The notes under the pieces are model-generated. The model worked only from the letters and a program-made list of their open reading frames with translations. It was not told the origin of the DNA and did not search any database. A stretch of DNA of 64,000 nucleotides, from contig DWXC01000027.1 of NCBI GenBank assembly GCA_019119395.1, forward strand, positions 124,001 through 188,000, in the 5' to 3' direction. Within the stretch, counting starts at the first letter, position 1, and the number at the start of each line of letters is the position of its first letter. A program made the position numbers and the translations under genes. The stretch comes from Candidatus Borkfalkia stercoripullorum. Its GTDB lineage: Bacteria > Bacillota > Clostridia > Christensenellales > Borkfalkiaceae. This document shows, piece after piece, positions 9,701-20,477 of the stretch.

Positions 9701-10766
9701 CAAACTCATGGACGGCGAACGCATCGACTATATCGTCTACACCGGCAAGACGGATATGGAGTCCATCAACGACTATATCCGCATGTACCACCACGCGATT
9801 TTGCTCGGCATCACGACGCTGACCTCGCTCGACACGGCGAACGCGCTTGCGGATATCATCGCCAGCCGCTTCAACGAGGACAATACCGAACTTGTCGACA
9901 TCAACAACCTGCGCACGGAAAAGACGAAGCTGTCTTTCCTGAAAATGCAGAGCTGCGGCAACGATTACATTTTCATCGACAATATGGACGGGAAAATCAC
10001 CTGTCCCGAATCGTTGGCGATCAATTTCGTCGACAGGCATTACGGCATCGGCGGCGACGGGATCACGCTCATCGAAAAATCCGACGTAGCCGACGCGAAG
10101 ATGCGAATCTTCAACAAGGACGGCAGCGAAGGCGCGATGGCGGGCAACTCGATCCGCTGCGTCGCGAAATATCTCTACGACAACGGCTTCGTCAAGGACA
10201 AGACCGTGCGTATCGAGACGCTGAGCGGTGTGAAGGAGATGACGCTCTTCACCTTCAACGGGAAAGTCAGTTCCGTGAGCGTCAATATGGGCAAAGCCGT
10301 GCTCGACGGAAAGAAGATCCCGTCCACGCTCGAAGGCGAAACGGTCGTAGGGAGAGAGATCGAAGTCGGAGGGCAGAAATATAACGTTACGCTGGTCAAC
10401 GTCGGCAACCCGCACTGCGTCGTGTTCTGCGATAAAGTGGACGCCGTAGACGTTGCGAACGTCGGGCCGCTCTTTGAAAACGCGCCGTATTTCCCCGAGA
10501 GGATCAATGCCGAATTTGTCCGCGTGGTCAACGATAAAACGCTGAAAATGCGCGTGTGGGAACGCGGCAACGGCGAAACGCTCGCCTGCGGCACGGGCGC
10601 CGCGGCGTCCGTCGTGGCGGCGGTCTTGAGCGGGTACTGCCGCAAAGACGAGGATATCACGGTAAAAGTGCGCGGCGGCGACCTCATCGTCCGTTACGAT
10701 TCGGACGGCACGGTCACCCTTACGGGCAATACCAAACTCGTCTACGAAGGCACGATCGAATTCTGA
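6720..10766 (+). CDS. carB: Carbamoyl-phosphate synthase large subunit fused to diaminopimelate epimerase (CarB-DapF)
   Basis: This 1348-residue protein has two parts. Residues 1 to about 1055 are a full CarB: two ATP-grasp halves (the repeated IGSGPI.IGQ start at about 14 and 553) and a C-terminal MGS-like regulatory domain, making carbamoyl phosphate from bicarbonate, ammonia and two ATP. After a short linker (about 1056-1070) a complete DapF of about 278 residues follows, starting LSFLKMQSCGNDYIFID. DapF interconverts LL- and meso-diaminopimelate for peptidoglycan and lysine. GNPHCVVF, ERINAEF and VWERGNGETLACGTG (Cys1290) are kept, but the first catalytic cysteine of the usual MCGNG motif is Ala1141 (AMAGNSIRC). 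No stop or start-like site with a ribosome binding sequence separates the parts. A clade-specific DapF variant or an altered activity are both possible. Confidence 0.93.
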   Translation: MPKRSDIKKVLVIGSGPIVIGQAAEFDYAGAQACRVLKDAGVNVVLCNSNPATIMTDKALADEIYLEPLTLESIKRIIKKERPDSLLASLGGQTGLTIGCQLAKEGFLDQWGVKLIGTNVDAIDRAEDRELFKETMQKIGQPVVPSDIAYTVEECVAVADKIGYPVIIRPAFTLGGAGGGVAYNEEELRTISHNGLMLSPITQVLVEKYIYGWKEIEFEVLRDSHGNVITVCSMENFDPVGIHTGDSIVVAPALTLADKEYQMLRSASLKIITELGIEGGCNCQFALNPDSFEYSVIEVNPRVSRSSALASKATGYPIAKVATKIALGYTLDEIKNDVTGKTFACFEPTLDYVVVKLPKWPFDKFLYAKRELGTRMKATGEVMSIGTSFEMAIMKAVRGAEISLSSLNLDKYEGKDLREELKKLSDERLFTVFAALKAGISADEIFEITKIDRWFINKLDNLVQFEKRLASEKLTRALYDEGKKYGYPDKELEKLSGQKIPYHRKAVYKMVDTCAAEFSAETPYFYSTYDDYAHDEAAPFIKESTKKRIIVIGSGPIRIGQGIEFDYSSVHCVWTLKELGYEVIIINNNPETVSTDFDTADRLYFEPLTPEDVQNVIDKEKPYGVVITFGGQTAIKLCNYLDKKGVRILGTSADSVDMAEDRERFDELLERFGISRPKGLTVMTKEEALSAAEKLGYPVLLRPSYVIGGQNMTIAFTEEDISRYMDVILAQHIENPVLCDKYLMGQELEVDVISDGTDVLIPGIMQHIERAGVHSGDSIAVYPPYNLSDIMLDKIIECSTQLALSLKTKGLINIQFLVYHNELYVIEVNPRASRTIPYISKVTGVPMVELATKIMVGAKLKKLGYGTGLYKSSPYVAVKVPVFSFEKLNDVNSQLGPEMKSTGEVLGIGKTIEEALFKGLVSAGFKLCHPTKQKHAGVYFTVNDQDKFEILGLAKKFSDLGLSIYATKGTADTIRTLGIEVTTVDRLSESDEIFKLMDGERIDYIVYTGKTDMESINDYIRMYHHAILLGITTLTSLDTANALADIIASRFNEDNTELVDINNLRTEKTKLSFLKMQSCGNDYIFIDNMDGKITCPESLAINFVDRHYGIGGDGITLIEKSDVADAKMRIFNKDGSEGAMAGNSIRCVAKYLYDNGFVKDKTVRIETLSGVKEMTLFTFNGKVSSVSVNMGKAVLDGKKIPSTLEGETVVGREIEVGGQKYNVTLVNVGNPHCVVFCDKVDAVDVANVGPLFENAPYFPERINAEFVRVVNDKTLKMRVWERGNGETLACGTGAAASVVAAVLSGYCRKDEDITVKVRGGDLIVRYDSDGTVTLTGNTKLVYEGTIEF

Positions 10767-10779
10767 TACAGGTCTGTTT

Positions 10780-11394
10780 ATGCAAGAGGTCTTTTACGAA
10801 GAGAGCGTGGATACGCACAATCAATCGTCCGCAAAGAAGAAATTTACGCTGTTCCGGGTCGTTTCGATCATTTCGTTCATCTGCGGCGCGTTTTCCATTG
10901 TTTTGTTGCTTACGATGACGGTGCCGGAATCGGGCATCGGAACGCCGCAGATCATCATGATCGTTTTTTTGCTCGTGGTCGCTGCCGGATTTTTTGTTTC
11001 CGGCGGGTTGATGGCGAGGAAAAAACACGGGTTTTTCCTGAGCTACGATTACACGTTCGTTTCTGGCGAACTGCGCATATCCAAGATTTTCAACAACAGG
11101 CGCAGGAAAAATCTTTACAGGCTCACGACGGACAGGGTGATCAAAGTCGGACGGGTCGGGTCAGATTCCTATGAAAAGGTCAAACGCTCTCCCGACACCA
11201 AAGAGGACATCTGTACGCCCAACACGGAGGCGGATGACGACAAGGAATTTTTCTATATCCACGCGCAGACGAACGTGGGCAAAAAGGTCATCGTGCTGGA
11301 ATGCCGCCCGCAGCTCGTTCTGACGGTCGTTCGCTATATCAACAGGCCGGGGATACTCGAACCGGAATTCAACAAACAGACGATCCGCAAATAA
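10780..11394 (+). CDS. Membrane protein of unknown function
   Basis: This 204-residue protein was not recognised with confidence. A short polar N-terminus is followed by two hydrophobic segments (about 27-47 and 58-77), separated by a short loop, and then a soluble C-terminal domain of about 120 residues rich in beta-strand-like stretches (RISKIFNNRRRKNLYRLTTD). The layout, two membrane helices and a cytoplasmic domain that may resemble a PH-like fold, occurs in several small Clostridia families. It starts 13 bases after carB-dapF and is probably cotranscribed with it. A weak hairpin follows at 11426. Confidence 0.75.
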   Translation: MQEVFYEESVDTHNQSSAKKKFTLFRVVSIISFICGAFSIVLLLTMTVPESGIGTPQIIMIVFLLVVAAGFFVSGGLMARKKHGFFLSYDYTFVSGELRISKIFNNRRRKNLYRLTTDRVIKVGRVGSDSYEKVKRSPDTKEDICTPNTEADDDKEFFYIHAQTNVGKKVIVLECRPQLVLTVVRYINRPGILEPEFNKQTIRK

Positions 11395-11425
11395 AAGCGG
11401 GTCGAGGTAAATAAATGAACGGAAA

Positions 11426-11457
11426 GCCGCCGTGTCTTTTGAAGCGGCGGCGGTTTT
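11426..11457 (+). terminator. Possible weak terminator before cysteine desulfurase
   Basis: GCCGCCG (11426-11432) pairs with CGGCGGC (11445-11451) across a 12-base loop and is followed by GGTTTTA. The T-run is short, so termination may be partial. Confidence 0.4.
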
Positions 11458-11464
11458 ATATGAG

Positions 11465-12586
11465 ATGATCTACCTTGACAACGCCGCAACGACCCGCCCC
11501 GACGAGGAGGCGGTCGGGGAAGCGCTTCGCTTCCTGCGGGAAGATTTTTTCAACCCGTCCGCGCTTTATAAAGAGAGTTTTGCCGTACATAAGCGGCTGG
11601 ACGCGGCGCGGAAAAATATTCTTTCTCACGTCGCCGATCCCGCGCAGTTCGAACTTGTGTTTACCTCGTGCGGGAGCGAGGCGGACAATCAGGCGCTCTT
11701 TTCGGGCGCCAGGCGCGGGAATTTCGTCACGACGGAAGGCGAACACGCCGCGATCTATCAGTCTGCGCAGGAACTTTCCCGCAGGGGGATCGACGTGCGC
11801 TTTGCAAAGCTCGACCGTTTCGGCAGGGCGGACGAAGCCGATGTTTTGCGCCTCGTCGACGAAAAGACGTCGCTCGTTTCCGTCATTCACGTGAACAACG
11901 AAACGGGCGCGGTCAACGACGTCGCGCGCCTCGCCGCAAAAGTCAAAGAAAAGAATCCGCGGGCGCTTTTTCACGCCGACGGCGTGCAGGCTTTCGGGAA
12001 AATTCCGTTCCGCCTTACGAAAAACATCGATTTTTATTCGGTGAGCGCGCATAAGATCGGTGGCGTGCGCGGCGCGGGCGCCCTGATCAGGGGCAAAAGC
12101 AAAAATTTGTTCCCGCATATTTTCGGGGGCGGCCAGGAAAACGGGCTTCGCAGCGGAACGGAGAATACGTTTGCGATCATGCAGTTCGAAGCCGCCGCAA
12201 AAAAGAAATTCGCGGCGCTCGCCGCCGATCTCGAACGCGTCCGCGGATACAACCTTTATTTCAGGGAAAATTTGGATAGAGAACTTTTTGCCGTTATTTC
12301 GGCAGAGGACGCGTCTCCTTATATCCTGAGCGTTTCGGCGCGCGGGCTTCGGGGAGAGGTGCTCTTGCACATGCTCGACGACGAAGGCGTTCTCGTCGGC
12401 ACGGGGTCGGCGTGTTCTTCCAAAAACCGTTACAGCCGCGTCATTCTGGCATGCGGCGCTGACGAAAAGACGGCGGACGGGGTGCTTCGTATCTCTTTTT
12501 CGCGCGAAAACACGATTGCGGAGTGCGAAAGGGCCGTCAGGATCATCAATGCGTGTGCAAAAAACCTTGCGGAGAGGACAAAATGA
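11465..12586 (+). CDS. Cysteine desulfurase (NifS/IscS family)
   Basis: This 373-residue class V aminotransferase-fold enzyme takes sulfur from cysteine as a protein persulfide. MIYLDNAATTRP is the usual start; HVNNETGAVND, HADGVQAFGK and FYSVSAHKIGG (Schiff-base lysine) form the cofactor site, and GTGSACSSKNR carries the sulfur-accepting cysteine loop. A GTG at 11432 is in frame but lies inside a hairpin, so the ATG at 11465 is preferred even though it has little ribosome binding sequence. The four-base overlap with thiI indicates that its main job is to supply sulfur for 4-thiouridine, as NifZ does in Bacillus. Confidence 0.93.
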   Translation: MIYLDNAATTRPDEEAVGEALRFLREDFFNPSALYKESFAVHKRLDAARKNILSHVADPAQFELVFTSCGSEADNQALFSGARRGNFVTTEGEHAAIYQSAQELSRRGIDVRFAKLDRFGRADEADVLRLVDEKTSLVSVIHVNNETGAVNDVARLAAKVKEKNPRALFHADGVQAFGKIPFRLTKNIDFYSVSAHKIGGVRGAGALIRGKSKNLFPHIFGGGQENGLRSGTENTFAIMQFEAAAKKKFAALAADLERVRGYNLYFRENLDRELFAVISAEDASPYILSVSARGLRGEVLLHMLDDEGVLVGTGSACSSKNRYSRVILACGADEKTADGVLRISFSRENTIAECERAVRIINACAKNLAERTK

Positions 12587-13749
12587 ACGGACAACGGGAA
12601 AAGGTAGTGATCGTCCGCTACTGTGAAATACATTTGAAAGGCAAGAACCGCGGCTATTTCGAGCAGATCTTTATGAACAACCTCGAAAAGGCGCTTGCGG
12701 GCATCCGCCACGAGATCAGGCGGCCCAGCGGACGGTACGTCGTGGAAAATTTCGACGCGGACATGACGGACGAGATCGAGGAGAGGGTGCGCAAAGTGTT
12801 CGGCGTGCATACCGTCAGCGTCGGGACGAAAGTCAGGGCGGATATGGACGAGATCTTTGACGAGATCCTGCGCATCGCGCCCGAAAAGGGAACGTTCAAG
12901 ATCGAGACCAACCGTGCGGACAAACATTTCCCGCTCGACTCCATGCAGGTCAATGCGCAGATCGGAGGCCGCCTGCTGAACGCGAAGCCCGCTTTGAAGG
13001 TGGACGTACACGCGCCCGATACCGTTCTGCACGTAGATATCCGCGAGAACGGCACGGCGCTCGTCTTCAAAGGGATCGTAAAAGGGGCGGGCGGCATGCC
13101 CGTCGGTACGGCGGGCAAGGGGATGCTTCTGCTGTCGGGAGGTATAGACAGCCCCGTCGCGGGATATATGATCGCCAAGCGGGGCATGACGCTCGAATGC
13201 CTGCATTTTCACAGTTATCCTTACACAAACATGCAGGCGAGAGAAAAAGTGGAAGAGCTTGCCCGTATCCTTTCGGGGTACACGGGCGGGTTGAACCTTC
13301 ATGTCGTGAGCGTGACGCATATTCAGGAAGAGATCCATAAAAAATGCCCCGAAGAGATGATGATCACGCTCCTGCGCCGATTCATGATGCGGATCGCCGA
13401 AAGGCTGTGCGAGGCGTCGGGCGCGCAGTGCATCGTCACGGGCGAAAGCCTCGGACAGGTGGCGAGCCAGACGATCGAGGGGATGACTTCTTCGAACGCG
13501 GTCGTAAAAAACGTGCCCGTTTTGCGCCCGCTCGTGGGATTCGATAAGACGGAGATCATCGAAAAGGCGAGGGAGATCGGCACGTATGAAACGTCCGTTC
13601 TGCCGTACGAGGATTGCTGTACCGTCTTTTTGCCCAAGCATCCGCTGATCAGGCCCGACCTTGCAAAGGTCGAAAAGGCCGAATCCGCGCTCGACGTGGA
13701 AGGGCTTTTGGCGGAGGCGCTTTCCGGTGAAGAAATATTGCGATTGTGA
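12583..13749 (+). CDS. thiI: tRNA 4-thiouridine synthetase
   Basis: ThiI (388 residues) adenylates U8 of tRNA and inserts sulfur to give 4-thiouridine; it can also feed thiamine thiazole synthesis. An N-terminal THUMP region (about 60-165) is followed by a PP-loop ATP-binding domain with LLSGGIDSPVAGYMIAK. There is no C-terminal rhodanese domain, as in Bacillus, so sulfur must come directly from the desulfurase encoded just upstream. The ATG at 12583 overlaps the upstream TGA (ATGA); a longer frame upstream exists but lies inside the desulfurase gene. Confidence 0.95.
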   Translation: MNGQREKVVIVRYCEIHLKGKNRGYFEQIFMNNLEKALAGIRHEIRRPSGRYVVENFDADMTDEIEERVRKVFGVHTVSVGTKVRADMDEIFDEILRIAPEKGTFKIETNRADKHFPLDSMQVNAQIGGRLLNAKPALKVDVHAPDTVLHVDIRENGTALVFKGIVKGAGGMPVGTAGKGMLLLSGGIDSPVAGYMIAKRGMTLECLHFHSYPYTNMQAREKVEELARILSGYTGGLNLHVVSVTHIQEEIHKKCPEEMMITLLRRFMMRIAERLCEASGAQCIVTGESLGQVASQTIEGMTSSNAVVKNVPVLRPLVGFDKTEIIEKAREIGTYETSVLPYEDCCTVFLPKHPLIRPDLAKVEKAESALDVEGLLAEALSGEEILRL

Positions 13750-13753
13750 CCCC

Positions 13754-13788
13754 GACGCCGCATGGCGCATTGCGCGGCGGCGTCTTTT
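13754..13788 (+). terminator. Terminator after thiI
   Basis: GACGCCGC (13754-13761) pairs with GCGGCGTC (13777-13784) across a 15-base loop and is followed by TTTT. Confidence 0.7.
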
Positions 13789-13874
13789 CGCCGGAAGGAG
13801 CGAAACGTTTAGCCGTCGAGCCGGCGATGAATAAAATATGCGTGTTTTCTTAACCATTTTGATTGCTTTCCACA

Positions 13875-13903
13875 TTGTTTTTTTATGCGCCGCGCGCTAT
13901 AAT
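13875..13903 (+). promoter_or_regulatory. Promoter of the glutaminase-like / beta-galactosidase unit
   Basis: TTGTTT (13875-13880), 17-bp spacer, TATAAT (13898-13903), 32 bases before the next start codon. Confidence 0.7.
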
Positions 13904-13935
13904 AAATGCGGAAAAATCTGTTAAGGAGCATATTT

Positions 13936-15954
13936 ATGAAAAGACTGTTGCAGGCGTATCCGCTTTGGATCGCAGACCCGATGTTTTCGATTTGGTCGCC
14001 TTCGGACGAGTTGAACGGCGGCGACACCATGTTCTGGACGAGAAAGACCAGAAAGACATTCGGCCTCGTCCGCTGGCACGGCAGGGTGTATTCCTTTATG
14101 GGGAAGTTGAGCGGGACGGACGCTTTGATGCAGGAATCGGTTTCCGTTACCGCCTACACGACCGATTATGAGTTTTCCTGCCCCGAATTCAGGCTGAAAG
14201 TTTCTTTTGTTTCGCCGCTGACGCCCGACGACCTTGAAATTCTTTCCTGCCCCGTGTGCTATACGCAATACGAAATCATCCCGAAAGACGGAAAGATCGC
14301 GGAAGATTTTTCGATTTCCGTCGTTCTGGACGAGGGGTATTGCTATGAAGAAGCGGACACGGTGACGGGCGGCGTCATCCCGATGAACGGATACGAAGCG
14401 GCGTATTTCTCGAGGAACCGCAATCTCGTCATGTCCAGTTCCAACGACGGCTATGCGGCCGATTGGGGCGATACTTACATCGCGGGCGAAGTGGCTTGGT
14501 TTATCCCCACGTCTTCCCTGAACAAATTTTTGGAAGAAGGCGTGACGGAGTATAAGCATACCGATTTCGAGCGCCATTATATCATGGCGGTAAACAGGTC
14601 GGCGAAAGGGTATTTTATGACCGCTTTCGACGACAGGATCTCTATTTTCTATTTCGGAGAATGGCTGAAGGGGTACTTTTTCAAAGACGGCCGCACCGTC
14701 CTCGACGCGCTCGATTTCAGCCGCGAAAAACATGACGCGATCCTGAAAAAACTTTGCGATTTCGACAAGCAATTCAAAAAAGATTGCGACCGGATCGGGA
14801 AGGGCTATTACCTTCTCGCGTGCGCGGCGTTCAGGCAATCGGTCGGCGCGCATAAACTCGTCGAAAACAAAAAGGGAGAGATTCTTTTCCTGTCCAAGGA
14901 ATGCAATTCCAACGGCTGCATCGGCACGGCGGACATCACCTATCCTTCCATGCCGCTGTTTTTGCTCTACAACCCCGAACTGGTGAAGGGGATGCTGCGC
15001 GGCATTTTCGATTTTGCGAGAATGCCGATCTGGGAATACGATTTTGCGCCGCACGATATCGGCACTTATCCTTACTGCTGCGGGCAGGTGTACGGGCTGG
15101 ATTGGTCTGAAAACAAGTACAACTGCGGCAATACCGGGGGCAAGGGGAATGCGATGTTCACGCACCCTATGCTCTACCAGCGCCCCGCCGCCTGCAAAGT
15201 GTACAACTATGATTATCAGATGCCCGTGGAGGAATGCGGCAACATGATCGTCGCGACCGCCGCGGCATGCGTCGCGAGCGGGGATTTTGCGATAGCCGAG
15301 GATAATTTCGATCTGTTGGAAAAATGGGTCGTATACCTTGAAAAATTCGGGCTGAAACCCGAAAACCAGCTTTGCACGGACGATTTCGCGGGGCATCTGG
15401 CGAACAACGTCAATCTCGCGATCAAGGCGATCGTCGGCATCGAGAGCTTCGGGCTTCTTTGCGAAAAGATGGATCGCGGCGATGCGGAAAAATATTATGC
15501 TTTGGCTGCCGATTATGCGAAGCAACTTCGTGAGATGACCGGCGAAGGCATCATGCCGCTCGCTTACGGGCAAAAAGATACGTATTCCCTTAAATACAAT
15601 ATCTTGTTCGACAAACTGTTCGGGTTCGATCTTTTCGGCGACGAAATGTGCGAAAAGGAAGTCGATTATTATATCGCCAAAAACAACCGCTACGGCGTGC
15701 CGCTCGATACGCGCAAGAGTTATACGAAGTCTGACTGGATCCTTTGGTGCGCGGGGCTTACGTCCGACGCAGTAAAGGCGGAAAAACTGTATGCGCCGAT
15801 CCTGACGTACATGGCGGAGAGCCCGTCCCGCGTCGCGTTCGGCGACTGGTACGATACCGAGACGGGGAAAATAGAGCATTTCTACAACCGTACGGTACAG
15901 GGCGGCATCCTCGTGCCTCTGCTGAAAAGATCCGGCATCATGAAAGTGAAATAA
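13936..15954 (+). CDS. Glutaminase A-like family protein (GtaA-type toroid)
   Basis: This 672-residue protein begins QAYPLWIADPMFSIWSPSD, the usual start of the GtaA family (DUF4964, DUF5127, DUF4965 and DUF1793 domains in order). The C-terminal half has tryptophan- and glycine-rich helices of an alpha/alpha toroid (YPSMPLFLLYNPELVKGMLR, then FGDWYDTETGK). Fungal members act as glutaminases, but bacterial ones are often found with glycosidases and the substrate is uncertain. No signal peptide is visible, so it should act in the cytoplasm. AAGGAG lies 8-13 bases before the ATG at 13936. It is followed 37 bases later by the beta-galactosidase. Confidence 0.8.
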   Translation: MKRLLQAYPLWIADPMFSIWSPSDELNGGDTMFWTRKTRKTFGLVRWHGRVYSFMGKLSGTDALMQESVSVTAYTTDYEFSCPEFRLKVSFVSPLTPDDLEILSCPVCYTQYEIIPKDGKIAEDFSISVVLDEGYCYEEADTVTGGVIPMNGYEAAYFSRNRNLVMSSSNDGYAADWGDTYIAGEVAWFIPTSSLNKFLEEGVTEYKHTDFERHYIMAVNRSAKGYFMTAFDDRISIFYFGEWLKGYFFKDGRTVLDALDFSREKHDAILKKLCDFDKQFKKDCDRIGKGYYLLACAAFRQSVGAHKLVENKKGEILFLSKECNSNGCIGTADITYPSMPLFLLYNPELVKGMLRGIFDFARMPIWEYDFAPHDIGTYPYCCGQVYGLDWSENKYNCGNTGGKGNAMFTHPMLYQRPAACKVYNYDYQMPVEECGNMIVATAAACVASGDFAIAEDNFDLLEKWVVYLEKFGLKPENQLCTDDFAGHLANNVNLAIKAIVGIESFGLLCEKMDRGDAEKYYALAADYAKQLREMTGEGIMPLAYGQKDTYSLKYNILFDKLFGFDLFGDEMCEKEVDYYIAKNNRYGVPLDTRKSYTKSDWILWCAGLTSDAVKAEKLYAPILTYMAESPSRVAFGDWYDTETGKIEHFYNRTVQGGILVPLLKRSGIMKVK

Positions 15955-15970
15955 ATCGGCCCGGTTTTGA

Positions 15971-18844
<2,874 letters not shown>

Positions 18845-18876
18845 ATAAAAAAAGTTATGAACCGCGCGGGCAGGCA

Positions 18877-18905
18877 TTGACTTGTTCCGCGCGGTGTGTT
18901 AAAAT
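18877..18905 (+). promoter_or_regulatory. Promoter of galT-galE
   Basis: TTGACT (18877-18882), 17-bp spacer, TAAAAT (18900-18905), 31 bases before galT. GGGAGG lies just before the galT ATG. Confidence 0.75.
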
Positions 18906-18936
18906 AGAGAATGGATGAACGTTTCGGGAGGTTTTT

Positions 18937-20475
18937 ATGGACGGAAAATTGCTGACGGAAAGGTTGCTGGCATACGCGCGGGCGCACCTGCACATGCAAG
19001 AGTGCGACGTCGACTATATGCGCAACGTGCTTTTGTCGAGGCTGAAAACAGATTCGCCTTACGACGGGGAGGCGGATGTTTCCGGGATTGCGGAAATGGA
19101 CGTTCCCGACGCGCTGTTTGCCGAACTCAAAGAATACGCTTTCGAGGCGGGGCTTGCCGACGAAGAGAGCGCCGAGCGCTTCTGCGCGGATATTTTCGGC
19201 ATCCTGACGCCGCTGCCTTCCGTGATCAACGCGGATTTTGAAAGGATACGCAAAAGCGAAGGGGCGCAGGCCGCATGCGACGATCTGTATGCGCTCTGCG
19301 TAAAGAACGGATACATACAAAAGACGGCGATCTCCCGCAATCTCAAGTGGGACTATCAGGACGGGAAAAACCGCCTGGAAATCACGGTCAATCTGTCCAA
19401 ACCCGAAAAAAGCAATAAAGATATCGCAAAACTGCTCACCGCGCCGCAGGGTAAAAAATATCCGAAATGCCAGCTATGCAAGGAAAACGAGGGCTTCGAG
19501 GGCACGGCTTCTCACCCCGCGCGCAGGAATCTGCGCACCGTCAAGGTCACTCTCGGCGGCGAGAAATGGTTCGTGCAGTATTCGCCGTATGCCTATTACG
19601 ACGAGCATTGCATCGCCATCAACGAGGCGCACGTTCCGATGAACGTGAACGAATCCACGCCCGTAAAACTTCTCGATTTCGTGGACGTGTTCCCCAATTA
19701 TTTTATCGGGAGCAACGCGTCTTTGCCGATCGTCGGAGGGTCGATCCTCAACCACGAGCATTTTCAGGGCGGCCTGCATCTGATGCCCATGCACGGGGCG
19801 GGGTATGCGAAGATGTATCGGAGCGCGGAATATCCGGATCTTACGGTCGGCATCCTCGACTGGTACAACAGCGCGATCCGTTTCGAAGGCAAAGACAGGA
19901 AGTCCGTCGAAGGGTTCGCCGCAAAAGCGATCTCCGCGTGGCGCGATTTTTCCTGCCCCGAATGCGATATACTCTGCCGCACGGGGGAAACGCAGCACAA
20001 CGCGGTATCTCCGATCGCGCGTAAAATCGGGGATACCTATTCCTTCACGATGATCCTCCGCAACAACAGGACGGACGAAAAATATCCCGACGGCATTTTC
20101 CACGTGCATCCCGAATATCAGAATATCAAGAGCGAAGGCATCGGCCTGATCGAGGCGATGGGGCTATTCATCCTGCCCGGCAGGCTGAAAAGACAGTTGG
20201 AAAGCATCGCGCGCATTCTCTGCGGCAAAGACGCATACGATAAAGATGCGCTTTGCGATAAACAGAACGACCTTTATGTGCATCGCAACATGATCGCGAA
20301 ACTGACGGCGGAAGGCAAGGCGAAAGACATGGCCGAAGCCAACGCGCGCTGCGAGGAGTATGTGAACCGTGTCTGCGCGCATATCCTGGACAATACCGCC
20401 GTGTTCAAGAACGACGGAAACGGCAGAAAAGGGTTCTCTCAATTTATGTCAAAATTATCTCTGGAGGAGATCTGA
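18937..20475 (+). CDS. galT: UDP-glucose--hexose-1-phosphate uridylyltransferase, class II
   Basis: GalT (512 residues) exchanges UMP between UDP-glucose and galactose-1-phosphate in the Leloir pathway. The length and the motifs FVQYSPYAYYDEHCI and ILNHEHFQGGLHL mark the long Firmicutes class II type rather than the short E. coli type. The gene has its own promoter and a good ribosome binding site (GGGAGG). GalE starts two bases after its stop. Galactokinase is not in this window, so galactose phosphorylation must be encoded elsewhere. Confidence 0.94.
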   Translation: MDGKLLTERLLAYARAHLHMQECDVDYMRNVLLSRLKTDSPYDGEADVSGIAEMDVPDALFAELKEYAFEAGLADEESAERFCADIFGILTPLPSVINADFERIRKSEGAQAACDDLYALCVKNGYIQKTAISRNLKWDYQDGKNRLEITVNLSKPEKSNKDIAKLLTAPQGKKYPKCQLCKENEGFEGTASHPARRNLRTVKVTLGGEKWFVQYSPYAYYDEHCIAINEAHVPMNVNESTPVKLLDFVDVFPNYFIGSNASLPIVGGSILNHEHFQGGLHLMPMHGAGYAKMYRSAEYPDLTVGILDWYNSAIRFEGKDRKSVEGFAAKAISAWRDFSCPECDILCRTGETQHNAVSPIARKIGDTYSFTMILRNNRTDEKYPDGIFHVHPEYQNIKSEGIGLIEAMGLFILPGRLKRQLESIARILCGKDAYDKDALCDKQNDLYVHRNMIAKLTAEGKAKDMAEANARCEEYVNRVCAHILDNTAVFKNDGNGRKGFSQFMSKLSLEEI

Positions 20476-20477
20476 TC

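Noticed and set aside
7932-10415. An 827-codon open frame antisense to carB-dapF, and similar long antisense frames at 16427-18688, 13921-15879 and 58019-59176
   Set aside because: They mirror strong known genes, have no ribosome binding sites, and their arginine/histidine-rich products follow from the codon bias of the sense strand.
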